Assembly: GCA_030847615.1 (NCBI GenBank)
Contig: JAUMIR010000001.1
Span: forward strand, 262,755,187-262,819,186
Direction: 5' to 3'
DNA: 64,000 nt
DNA from: Gambelia wislizenii
Lineage: Eukaryota > Chordata > Lepidosauria > Squamata > Crotaphytidae
The notes beneath the pieces were generated by a model. It saw only the letters and a program-made list of their open reading frames with translations. It was not told where the DNA came from and made no database searches. Position numbers and translations under genes: made by a program. Shown in pieces: positions 43,320 through 52,687 of the stretch. The number at the start of each line of letters is the position of its first letter. Positions within the stretch are counted from its first letter, which is position 1.

Positions 43320-44075
43320 TTTTATTTTTATTTATTCATTGGATTTATATCACACCTTTGATGACCAGCCTGTGAAATTATGAGGCCATACACGAAAGGG
43401 GTTAAACAAGGGCCACTTTATTAAATCTACAACACATTTAGATCTTTATTCCTTGGGATATGCAAACTGTGTGTGGGGGATACTTAGTGCTGGAAACACT
43501 GGAGCTGATGGTCTGCCCAGACCTATCTGCCAGCTTCCATGGGTGAAACACCTGAGCAGTTTCCCAGAAACTAGGCTACCCCTGGGCACCATCTACAGGA
43601 AGGTGAGACCCCAGGACAATGTGCCTCATGCCACATGACTTCTAGTGAGGGCTCAACCCTGGGGCCAGCCTCAAGGACCACCTTCTCCCCACCCCCAAGT
43701 CACATGAGCTGCAGGTGTAGTTCAATAAACCCATCCTTCACCTAAAAGGGGTGCCATAAGTTTACACCAAACTAATCACATCTCCCCCATCCCTACCAAG
43801 TGACCATCTATTTAAGACATGACTCTGTAGCCAATCAACACATCCCCTATGAGAGTATGGGGTAGGGAAAAACCCTGTGGGAAAGGGGGAAAATTCCTAC
43901 CTGACCTTAAAAGCAACCAGCTGACTCACACTGTGACAGAGGTGAAAAGGTGGGCTGATGAAATTCAGAAAGGGAACAGTCCAGCGGCAGCAAGAGCTAA
44001 TGAAGCTTAGGCTCCACCCTCATCCTCTACATCATGGTGCAATGTGCCATTGACCAACCTACTGGCCTCTCTTCA
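43320..44075 (-). mobile_element. LTR-like block (tentative)
   Basis: Begins with a LINE-tail-like (TTTA)n piece at 43320-43352. From about 43371 it looks like a minus-strand LTR. On that strand there is ATTGGCT (complement of about 43831-43837), a TATA-like TTAAATA (about 43811-43817), and AATAAA at the complements of 43446-43451 and 43420-43425. Candidate ends are TGTGAAAT (43371) and TTCACA near 44071, but no target duplication supports them. No genes. Confidence 0.35.
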
Positions 44076-44660
44076 CATGAGGCCAGGAAAGCACCACCAC
44101 CCACACAACCTGCATACTGTTCAGGGTGGGGGATCATTCTCCCAAGATGGGATTCAAGGCAGCCTACCCATGTACAGTGCTTTCCTTCTTCACTGTAGTT
44201 GGAGAGTTGATGAGATTTGTTTCAGCCTATGTACTATGGCAAAATTTCCCTGTTTGAGACCTTTTGTCACCTATTAGTACCTTTCATTGTTATTTGTGTA
44301 GAAAAAACAGAAGTTCCTTAGCTCTGAGTGAAACAGAATGGAATGGGACTAAAAAAAAAAAAAAACAACAACCCTATACCAAATATCAAATCCTGTCCCC
44401 ATTAATTTATTGCCCTGCTATTCCTTATGAAAGGTATGTGGACAACCTTTGACCATCCAGATGTTTGGCATATAGCTCCCATGAAAATTTGGTTAAAAGT
44501 AATTTGTAAATATTTACTGTATATAGCACTTATAACTGAAGAGTGGGACTGATGGAAATTATAAGAGTCAAAGTTTTGCCAGCTTGCCTTATGAAGAAAA
44601 CTGGAACATGAAAGGTGTTCACTTGTCCTTCTTTCAGGTATGCAATGTGTTCTATTTTAG
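44076..44660. other. No recognised feature
   Basis: A run of A at 44350-44365 and a possible hAT scrap near 44452-44490 (gaccatccagatgtttgg). Nothing coding. Confidence 0.45.
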
Positions 44661-44662
44661 TA

Positions 44663-45126
44663 CAGTTGTCCCTTCACATTCACGGGGGCTAGGGGCGGAA
44701 GACCCTGTGAATGTGAAAAAAACGCAAATAATAATAGTCCTCCCCCACCTGCCTGTAACAACCCACCCTGTTGCCACTTGCTCCCACCCACCCACCCCCG
44801 CCCTTTCCACAGTGGTGCCGGGGGCTTCAGAAGCCGCCGTTGCCACTCGCTCACACCCACCCACCCCCACTTTTCCACAGTGGCGACGGGGGCTTCAGGA
44901 GCCACCGTTGACACTCGCTCCCCTCGCTGCCTTGGGAAGGGATGGAGATGGAGAGTAGGATGGAGGGAGGCTTTCCACACACACACACACCCTTACAAGA
45001 GAGCGATGGGCTTCGTAAGAAACCCTTCACTGGCTTGGGAAGGGACAGGGTGGAGGGGGGCCAGGCGGCTTTCTGCAAATAATCGAAACTGTGAATGTGA
45101 AAGTCGTGAATGTGGAGGGGCAACTG
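44663..45126. mobile_element. Tigger-type palindromic element
   Basis: CAGTTGTCCCTTCACATTCA at the left is inverted as gtgaatgtggaggggcaactg at the right, with second inverted blocks ccctgtgaatgtga / tcgaaactgtgaatgtgaaa inside. TA flanks both ends (44661-44662, 45127-45128), the TcMar target duplication. GC-rich middle with a 68-bp minisatellite. Long frames across it (44584-44958, 44778-45200 and minus-strand ones) are by-products of the repeats. Confidence 0.85.
44770..44925. repeat. 68-69 bp minisatellite inside the Tigger-type element
   Basis: Two full units (44770-44838, 44839-44906) and a partial third. Each begins gttgccactcgctc-like, then cacccacccaccccc, tttccacagtgg, and gggggcttcagaagcc. 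Few mismatches between units suggest recent expansion. Confidence 0.8.
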
Positions 45127-45794
45127 TACATCAGCTCAACAGAAACTTGAAAATTAGGAAAAAGATCCAGACTTATTTATACTTAGAACATGCCCAGTGA
45201 AATCAATGGGACTTATGTTACTTACTAAAGCCCATGAATTTGAGTGGGTCAGCTCTAAGTGCAAGTTTGGATTCAATCTAAAATGCTCTGATTCTACAAA
45301 AAGATTTTAAGATGATATAGGAAGGGGGACGAAAAGCTTATGTAATCAGATGCTAAATTATAATTCATTGATGGATAATTAAATGGCAATTAAATTAGAG
45401 TCCTTCACTTGAATTTTACAACAAATGAAAAATATGTCATAAAAATAGCAAGGGAGAGAAAGGAAGACATTTATGCTTCAGCAAGGTGGCTGCAAATTAC
45501 AAGGTACTTCCTCTTATACTAGGCTTCTGTGCCACTAAAATTTGCCCATCTGCTCAGAATTACTGCCTTCCTATAGTTTATATTTTTATTAAAGGCATGA
45601 ATATAATATATTTAATTCAGCTTTAATGATTCAAGGTAGGTTCATGGAGCCATCTTAAAACAGAATCAGAAGCTTACTCTACCTCCTTTTGCACAACAAT
45701 GCATTTTAAGAAATGTTCAAAGTTTAACAGTGTATACATGACTATCTTAGAAGTTTTTCTGGGAGAGTTGGATTGGATATTCATACCTTGAAGT

Positions 45795-45831
<37 letters not shown>

Positions 45832-46264
45832 TGAAGATCAGTTTGGTTAGAAACAACAACTTTCACAGGGCTGAGGGAAAGCACACCAAAGTAACATTAT
45901 TTTGTGTATATTTCTGCATATTGCAGAAATAGGATTTGAAGGTGACTGTTCATCCATACATCCTTCAGTCACTTAGTTTATATTCCACCTTGTCACCAAG
46001 TGTTGGACTTTAAAGCCATTTAAATCCTTGAACAGTCTCAGACCTGGGATATCACTAAGAATGCCATCTTCTTCAAACAGGCAGCTGGCAACTGCCATGT
46101 CAGTGGAGCAGTGCATGCACTCCAGGCTTTAATCCAAACTTTAAAATAGACATAGAAGGTGTTGAACCTACTTGAGGAAAACAGTTCAGCACCTTGAATG
46201 GCTGCTTGAGACTGGAACTTGGCATGCAGAGGTGGCTGATGTCCGTAGAATTGCTGGGCCACTT
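45127..46264. other. Single-copy DNA; candidate conserved block and (CA)n
   Basis: 45290-45620 is AT-rich and unrepetitive, with TAATTCATTGATGGATAATT and GGCAATTAAATTAGAGTCC at about 45360-45402, a homeodomain-core cluster. A (CA)n microsatellite of about 32 bp lies at 45797-45828. No gene supported. Confidence 0.4.
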
Positions 46265-46350
46265 TTGTTTTCTTGTTATTTATTTTATCTATCTTATTTA
46301 TATCCCATCTTTCTCCTACATGGAACCCTAGGCAGCTTACAACAAGATTT
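46265..46350 (-). repeat. LINE-tail fragment
   Basis: ttatttattttatctatc, then tttatatcccatctttctcc and ccctaggcagcttacaac, a diverged reverse-oriented copy of the L2-type tail. Confidence 0.5.
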
Positions 46351-46919
46351 AATCATTAGCTCTTTAGTTTTAATGGCAGTTTCCCCACAGCATCTTGGGT
46401 TGTATAGGAGCTATGTGGAGAATATGTTTCAGCACCTGGATAGCCCCTGTGCAACTCAGAGCAGCCATGGTGGACTTGCCATTAAAACCTAAAATCTAAC
46501 ATCTTAACTAAGAATAGATCCCTACCCCTCAGTTCCACAGCTGCCCTTACTGGAGCAGATTTAACACCTCACTAATAAGGGAGCCACCAATTCCTACAGC
46601 CTTCTTGAGCTTTTCACACACAGCCAAGTTCTGTAATCAACTAATGACACCCCTCTAGGTACGGATGGAGAGGACTTTCACCATTATTCATTTCCTTGGT
46701 GAAAAACAGGTTCCCTGAAATTAGGAAAACCCAGTCAGAAACAATAACACAGTGGTAAGAATTTTGCACAATTTTCACAAGGTATTTTAACATCATTTCA
46801 GTTTTCAGATCATTATTCTAACAGATATACAAATGGCTTCTTTGTATGAACAAGTCTGGGTTTTTTCCCTTAAAAATCTTAGCTCAGTTGAAAGTTCTTT
46901 AGTCATCTATCCTGGTTTC
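46351..46919. other. No recognised feature
   Basis: No gene or clear repeat. The region 46351-46500 may be an extension of the LINE tail, but it is too diverged to say. Confidence 0.4.
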
Positions 46920-46979
46920 TTTAGACACCTCCCATTTTTCCTCCTCATTGGAACTATTTGAAATTGTGCCATCAATAGC

Positions 46980-47243
46980 TCACTTTGAAGAAACTCCCAT
47001 CCACCATGATCTCCCTTCTCCTTTAGTATTCCTGACCACAGGATCACAGTATTTCCCTAAGTTTACTGAAATCAGCTTTCTTAAAATCTGAATGCACGTC
47101 TGACTAGGCTTGGCTTCCCCCTTGTGCTGTATAATAAACTCACTCCCCACTAAGGATCCCACCATTTCCACACCATTAACCAGGTCATCACTGTTGGTTA
47201 GGATCAGATCTAAAATAGCTGATCTCCTTGTTGCCTCTTCCAC
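46980..47243 (-). pseudogene. CR1 endonuclease, C-terminal part
   Basis: 87 codons. EEATRRSAILDLILTNSDDL is the conserved C-terminal segment of the CR1 APE-type endonuclease (the LDLILTN strand), followed by GVEMVGSLVGSEF where intact copies read GSLG.SDH. The catalytic His region is thus mutated: SEF in place of SDH. This part is exactly what the 24-26 kb CR1 lacks. Confidence 0.85.
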
Positions 47244-47336
47244 CTTCTAGACAATGAGTTGTCTGCAAGGCGTGTAAGGAATTTGTTGGACCTTATATTC
47301 ATGTCAGAGTCTGATGTCCAACCAATATCACTTTCA

Positions 47337-47512
47337 GGTTTTTTGTGGGTTTTTTTCCGGTTGTGAGTTTATTCTAGAAGAGTTTATTCCTGACGTTTCG
47401 CCTGCATCCATGGCTGGCATCTTCAGATAATTCTCTTCCAGAACACAATCTCACAGCCTGGAAAAAAAACATGAAAAACACATCAATGCTGGCAATGAAA
47501 GCCTTCAACTTC
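47337..47512 (-). mobile_element. Penelope-like element fragment
   Basis: Contains the phrase cctgacgtttcgcctgcatc and catggctggcatcttcag, the highly recurrent terminal (pLTR) segment of vertebrate Penelope-like retroelements, followed by ccagaacacaatctcacagc and gcaatgaaagccttcaactt. It carries the hammerhead motif annotated separately. No reverse transcriptase or GIY-YIG sequence is attached. It lies inside the CR1 copy. Confidence 0.7.
47359..47458 (-). ncRNA. Hammerhead ribozyme motif of a Penelope-like element
   Basis: On the minus strand: CTGAAGA (47426-47420) fits the CUGANGA core. GCC/GGC (47418-47416 and 47402-47400) can form stem II. GAAA (47399-47396) fits the second core strand. 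ACGT (47396-47393) allows only a 2-bp stem III with no loop, then GTC|A (cleavage expected after C at 47392). A long stem I is present: TTCTGGAAGAG (47443-47433) pairs with CTCTTCTAGAA (47382-47372), 11 bp with one G-U, and GGCTGTGAG (47458-47450) pairs with CTCACAACC (47367-47359) with one mismatch. The extra U at 47419 weakens the stem II junction. The minimal stem III is as described for Penelope hammerheads, which act as dimers. Confidence 0.65.
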
Positions 47513-47589
47513 ACAATATCACCTTGTTTCCCTCCCCCTTAATTTTTACCCAAATGCTCTCACCCTGGCTTCCAAAATTTAAGTCATGG

Positions 47590-47591
<2 letters not shown>

Positions 47592-47620
<29 letters not shown>

Positions 47621-47660
47621 ATTTATTTATACCCCGCCCCTCTGTTAAAACAATCGGATC
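47592..47660 (-). repeat. (AAT)n LINE-tail insertion
   Basis: (AAT)n at 47595-47622 followed by tttatttataccccgcccct, the reverse-oriented L2-type tail, inserted in the CR1 endonuclease region. Confidence 0.65.
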
Positions 47661-47820
47661 AATTCATAGGTGTTAACATCCTTGACAGATGATGCTACTC
47701 CTCTCTTGTTTGGTCTATTTCTCTGAAATAAGTTATTTTGCTACATTCCAGTCATGAGACTCATTCCTACCAGGTTTCAATGATGGCTGTTATATCATAT
47801 TTGCTCTGCTGTGTTAAGAG

Positions 47821-48036
47821 CTAAAGTTCATCTTGTTTATTTCCCATGCTTTGTGCATTAATATAAAGATCACACCTAAGACCAATGCTCATTCTGCTTA
47901 GCTGCTTACTTAAGGTATTTTTTCTCCCACTATTAGGTTCTTGTACTATCCACCCAGTTCTCTGGATAACATTTGGGCAATTATCTCCAGCACTTGATGA
48001 ACTCCTGCCCTCAGGAATACTGTGTCCCTCCCCCAC
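47821..48036 (-). pseudogene. CR1 ORF2 leader and start of endonuclease
   Basis: 71 codons ending INAQSMGNKQDEL, the N-terminal catalytic-Asn segment of the endonuclease (also at about 26130 in the other CR1). The leader (WIVQEPNSGRKNTLSKQLSR) resembles the same region of the 26 kb copy. Continues decayed toward 47690. Confidence 0.8.
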
Positions 48037-48290
48037 ATAACTTGGTTTAAAGCCCTCCTGATAAGGTTTCTGAGATTCTTAGCAAAAAAAAAAGTTCCTG
48101 ACAATTGCCATGAGGTGCAACCCATCACTTGCCAGAAAACCATCTCCATGAAACTGCAGACCATGGTCCAAGAAGCCAAATCATTTCTGGTGGCACCATC
48201 TGCAGATCCAGTTATTCACCTCCACTATTCTTCTCTCCATTCCTGGGCCATGTCCTTCAACTGGGAGGAGAGATGAAATGATAACCTATG
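47946..48290 (-). pseudogene. CR1 ORF1 esterase (SGNH-type) domain remnant
   Basis: The C-terminal half of CR1 ORF1. In mixed frames one sees GFLDHG, FHGDGFL, a SDGLHL-type motif carrying the catalytic Asp and His, then AKNLRNLIRRALNQVMWGRD as in the 26 kb copy. The SGNH/GDSL esterase of ORF1 is known from CR1 elements, where it is thought to aid retrotransposition. Frameshifts near 48090-48170 break it. Confidence 0.75.
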
Positions 48291-48706
48291 GATCAAGGTT
48301 ATGCCTTCCTGTGTCATTGGTTCCCACGTGGACCAAAAGGCAGGGGTAATGATCAGTGGGCTTAATGAGTCTTGTCAGCCTCTCTGTTAAGTCATGGATT
48401 TTTGTCTGAGGGAGAAAGTACACCTCTCATGTCATCTTGTCAGGCTGACAAACCACTGCTTCTGTTCTCTTCAGCATCTCCCCTGAGGATTGGTAGGGGA
48501 CAGCCCATGTGCTGAATCTTCCAAGGTCTCTTAAATGTTCTCTGAGAACTAACACTGTTGCTCTTGTTGCTATTCTTCATCATCACTGATAAGAAAGAAA
48601 ACTTTGAATTGATTATGTAGCTCCAAACTCTAAGAATGATCCCCGGTCCTTCTACTTTTATGTGTCACATCCCTCCAAATATACACTTCCTGGGTTTGAG
48701 AACGGA

Positions 48707-48904
48707 TCATCTCCTCAGAGGCCTCCCTTGTGTGTTCCTTACCCAGGACAGTCTGCTCTGCTCTAAGAAAAACTCTTGACCCCTTATATGCCGAAGAGTA
48801 GATACACAGGCCTCATGTTGCTGGACCTTCTCTTCCAACAGGGCAACCAACTTGCATTTGCTGTATGTGTAGCTACCCACATCCTCTGGCAAGGACATAG
48901 ACAT
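48707..48904 (-). pseudogene. CR1 ORF1 N-terminal Cys/coiled-coil segment
   Basis: 65 codons: SYTYSKCKLVALLEEKVQQH then EACVSTLRHIRGQEFFLEQS. In the family this reads YTCSKCKLV followed by a leucine-rich coiled coil for oligomerisation; the first Cys has become Tyr here. It places the 5' end of ORF1 near 48.95 kb. Confidence 0.8.
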
Positions 48905-49360
48905 ACACAGCTATTGCAGGGGACGATAGTAGCTCTCTCACAGTCCATATTCAGTAGTCTCAAGTAAGTACTGAAACAAAAGTCTGGCCCTAACCCCTCA
49001 AAACTCCCCTAAGTGCCCAAACAAAATGCTTCTTGGTCTTGCCTGTTAGTAGAGCTCTTGTTCAACTATCACTGATATGACTGTGCATGCTGCAAGCACA
49101 CATCATTGGCCCTCAGAGGCAGAACTCAAAAGCAGAGGCAGCAGTTACATAGAGGTAGCGGCTGCTAGCTCCACCCCCAAGCAAGTCAGTGACTCAGCAG
49201 AAGACCCTCCCCTTAGACAATGTGCTTAGGGAGAGCACATGGCCAAAAACAAACTCCCCACTAGCCTTAACCCCCCCTGCCACAAAGAGTCAAGGATGAC
49301 CCCCCAAAAAACATAACTCACCTTCTGCTCTTTCCTCAGAGATTTAGCACGGAGAGCCCA

Positions 49361-51400
49361 TGTTCAACAGCATCTTTTGTTTGTTTGGAAAAAGAAGTCC
49401 TGTACAAGTTTCTTTGATTCAAGGAGGGCTTATTTCCAATTAACAGCTGGGCCAGGATGGGAAAGTGCTTTGGAAATTGAAAGTAGCAGCTTCATCTTAT
49501 TAATAAAGAACTTTTAAATTGAGATGTGTATATTGAGAGGTCCATTTTAAAAAACAAACAAACAAAAAAACTGTAATATAAGGCAAATTGCAAGTTAAGA
49601 GAATGCCCACCAGGCTTTCTACCATTAGAATCAATAGGATCACCCCCAGCCAACTAGATATTGAGTTTCTATTGAATTTTATGTCTGTATTTTGGTATAG
49701 CCTACTGTCCAGTAAGCAAAGAAACAAAGATTTACTGGGTTTTATGCCAGTAAATCACATACCCCAAACATCTACAGGTATAAGTCAACACCCTCATGAT
49801 TACTACTACACTTTAGGCCTAGCCCCAAAGATCTTGCCACCTGAGATGGAGGAGCAAATGGTGAATCCCCAAAGGTATATTACCTAAAGAGAGCCCAGTT
49901 ATTTTGGCATATCAGGTAGAAAATACCAGAAATGCTGGTCTTTTGCCCTGTCAGTAAAAATTAAAAAACAAGTAAATAACTAACAATTGGTTACCCTTTC
50001 ATGTCACTCCAAATCTGGTGCCTGAGGGGGCTGCTTTATTCTCCCTACTGGGAGGGCCAGTCTGGATAGAGCAGATACTATAAGGGAGGAATAAAATATC
50101 CCCTGCACCCCTCCTGATTCATCTGCTGTTTGCTAAATGAGTACACACTGATGCAATGAACATCTAGGTGAATAATGCCTATTTATCACAAATGCATTAT
50201 GCCCAAAATTCAATGCCACATTATCTTCAGAGTAAGCAAACATGTTTGGAGGGAGAAACAAAAGTCTTTACTGTTGTGACATGAGGTAATTTTGAATCAT
50301 GGTCCTCTAATTTAAATGTTAGTGTCTATGATTTTCTCATAGTCTCTGTGGGATTATATGAGAAGGCAGTTCTTTTTCAGTAGCAGGGGGACTGTTGAAT
50401 ACCAATCCAGCAAAAGATATTTCTGCAGATGAGCATTCTTTTCTAGCACATGAGGATGAGATTCACGAAGGAGTATTATCCCTCACAGCTTATTGGCCAT
50501 ATGAACTTCTCAACAAGTGCAGAGTCAAGGTAAACAGAACACTTAATAGTACATGATCACCTCCCAAAGGGTTTTGCTATTGTCTTATTCACAGCTTTGC
50601 ACTGCGGATTACAAATCCATGCCATTTACAGAAGAGTGTGGCACAGTGCAAAGAGGGGAGATTGCCAAAGGTGTTTTGCTGCATGAGGACAAGGAGAAGA
50701 TGGTGCCCCTCCCATTCTTTGTACAAAGGCTGACTGCTTCAACTTTACTGTATTCAACACTGATAAGGGTGCATTTGAAAGCAGCAAGCTAGTTTAGGAA
50801 AGGCTCATAGCTCTCCCTCCCCTCTGGCACCTTTCTGCAATTCTCAATATCGGGCTCTCCTCACTCTGCTAAAAGGGAAGGCTGGTCCTGGCAGAAGGGA
50901 GGTGCCTGCCCCATAAGTAGCAAGAGCAAATATATCCAGATGATGCATTTAGGAATTAAGCCACTGAAATATGAAAACTTTGAACTTATGTATGAAATTT
51001 ACACATGGATATTGGAAGAGAATCCATTATCATCCAAATACTCCAGCTAGTAACACTGAGAATAATTATTACAATGATGGTGGTAATGATGATAATCCTG
51101 ATTCTGCATTTTTCCCAATACTGGAACTCCTGGTGGCTTGTGAAAGTTAAAACAAATGCAACCAAATTATTCTGAATAGTTGTGGAGGTTTTGCTTTTTT
51201 ATTTTATGTATATGTGTGTGTGTGTATGCACATGTGTGTGTGCATGCGCTTCTGTTGTTGCCCTTGTTTTCAATAAACAAAAAAGATGCAGTGTATTAAG
51301 AAAAGATGTGATGTAATGTATTAAGATGGTGCATTATATCATAAATGAGCAATTGATATATAATTGCAGATGCTTTATTATACTAGATGTGTTACACTGT
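49361..51400. other. No recognised feature
   Basis: About 2 kb without supported genes. (AAAC)n at 49553-49569 and (GT)n at about 51211-51244. Frames at 49588-49887 and 50553-50792 carry no motif I recognise. Confidence 0.45.
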
Positions 51401-51936
51401 GGAGATTGTCAGACGAACCAAAAAATCCAGTACAGGGACAACAGGTGATCGCTAAAGGGCTTGGATATCAGACGATGGTGTCCCTTTCATGTTGTGGCCC
51501 TGTGCTGCTTCCGTTCCATCCGTGTTCCTTTTTATTGATGGCTAAAGCCATCAATAGGTCGCCTATTCCATTTCTGTTATAGAATCATGGGTGTCTGAAA
51601 CTGTGCCCCCATTATTCTGGAGTGATGGAGCTGCACTGGGAGGTCCCTTCCAGTTGAGATCACTTCTGGTTGAGATTGGGATATTGAGGTGTCACACTCC
51701 CCCCACCCTGAATTACTTGTGGGTTCTTTAATGTGTTTTTCTGCTTGGTGTACTTTTTTGCCTTTTATTTTGAGTTTTATTTTTGAATTTCCCATGCGAT
51801 CGTTCTCTTGTGAGAACGGCTGGGATTTCCTTTCCAGGAAGTGAATGGGGCTCCATGAGAGCTCTATTCACTCCTGGGCTGCCAGAGGAGGGAAGGACTT
51901 TTTACTACACACCAAAGTAGATGTCTGATAATTTTT
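51401..51936 (+). mobile_element. Family A DNA transposon, copy 4
   Basis: Starts GGAGATTGTCAGACG. Shares tttttattgatggctaaagc, a 'ttgagattgggatattgagg' version of the gagatcgggacatccagg block, the ttttgaatttcccatgcgat block and the tctcttgtgagaac hairpin with the other copies. Ends near TGTCTGATAATTTT, where the terminal repeat is eroded. Confidence 0.75.
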
Positions 51937-52145
51937 TCATTTAATCATTTATAGGAATGGGAGTGGGGCAGGAGGGGACGTAGTGAGACAGGAACATTAT
52001 TTTTTTGGGTCCTCATCTGATAATCTCCTGCCTGTACAGTTACCAAAATACCATAATACTTAGCTTTCCATTTTACCCATATATATCCACCATGATCTAA
52101 CAGCTACTATTACCACTGGCAATAGGAAGGAAAGAAGATCATACA
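51937..52145. other. Spacer between two family A copies
   Basis: AT-rich spacer of about 209 bp with no clear feature. Confidence 0.5.
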
Positions 52146-52687
52146 GGATCAGACACGTCAAAAATGATGTTATGACAATGCCATGAAATTGCAAAAGGGC
52201 TTCTTTATCAGACAATGTCATCCTCCATCATCTCCCATGTGTTCTGCTGCCATTACTGGGGCATTCTTTTTTTATTGATGGGCAGAAGCCGGCAATCGAT
52301 CTCCTGTGGTGTTTCCATTCTGGATTTGCCTGTGTGTGACCATGTCCCCAGTTTTGCTGGAGAGATTCCAGCATCAATGGACATTCCTACCAGAACACTT
52401 CCAAGTGAGATCGGGACATCCAGGTAAGCTACCTCTTTTTTTGTACCTTCCCCAGGTTACTTGTAATGTTTTAAGTGTGTTTAGGTGGTTGGTGTCACTT
52501 TTTTCTGTTTATTTTTATTTTTGAATTTTCCACGCTCGCGTCTTCTCATGAGAACAGGCGAGATTTCACTCCTGGGCTGTGTGAATGATGGGATACAAGG
52601 CAAGTACAATGGTGAAGGTTATTGTTTCGGGACAGAAGCGGGACTGGAGATTGTGGGACAGAAACACTTTTTGCCTGATAATCTGCA
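52146..52687 (+). mobile_element. Family A DNA transposon, copy 5
   Basis: Begins with an eroded terminal repeat (GGATCAGACACGTC) and ends CCTGATAATCTGC. Same orientation as copy 4. The internal subterminal TTATCAGACAATGTC (about 52208) repeats the terminus, as at 9630. Contains ccaagtgagatcgggacatc shared with 13930. No transposase. Confidence 0.75.

Larger units (their letters stand above)
46920..49360 (-). mobile_element. CR1 LINE, 5' half, interrupted and 3'-truncated
   Basis: Minus-strand CR1 that retains probable 5' untranslated DNA (about 48970-49360), ORF1 (N-terminal Cys/coiled-coil segment, esterase) and the ORF2 endonuclease, but stops before the reverse transcriptase. This is the reverse of the usual 5' truncation. 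It is interrupted by an (AAT)n LINE tail (47592-47645) and a Penelope-like fragment (47337-47512). Confidence 0.8.

Noticed and set aside
44584..45200. Several 70-140 codon frames on both strands, Pro/His rich
   Set aside because: They arise from the GC-rich minisatellite inside a Tigger-type palindrome and exist on both strands.
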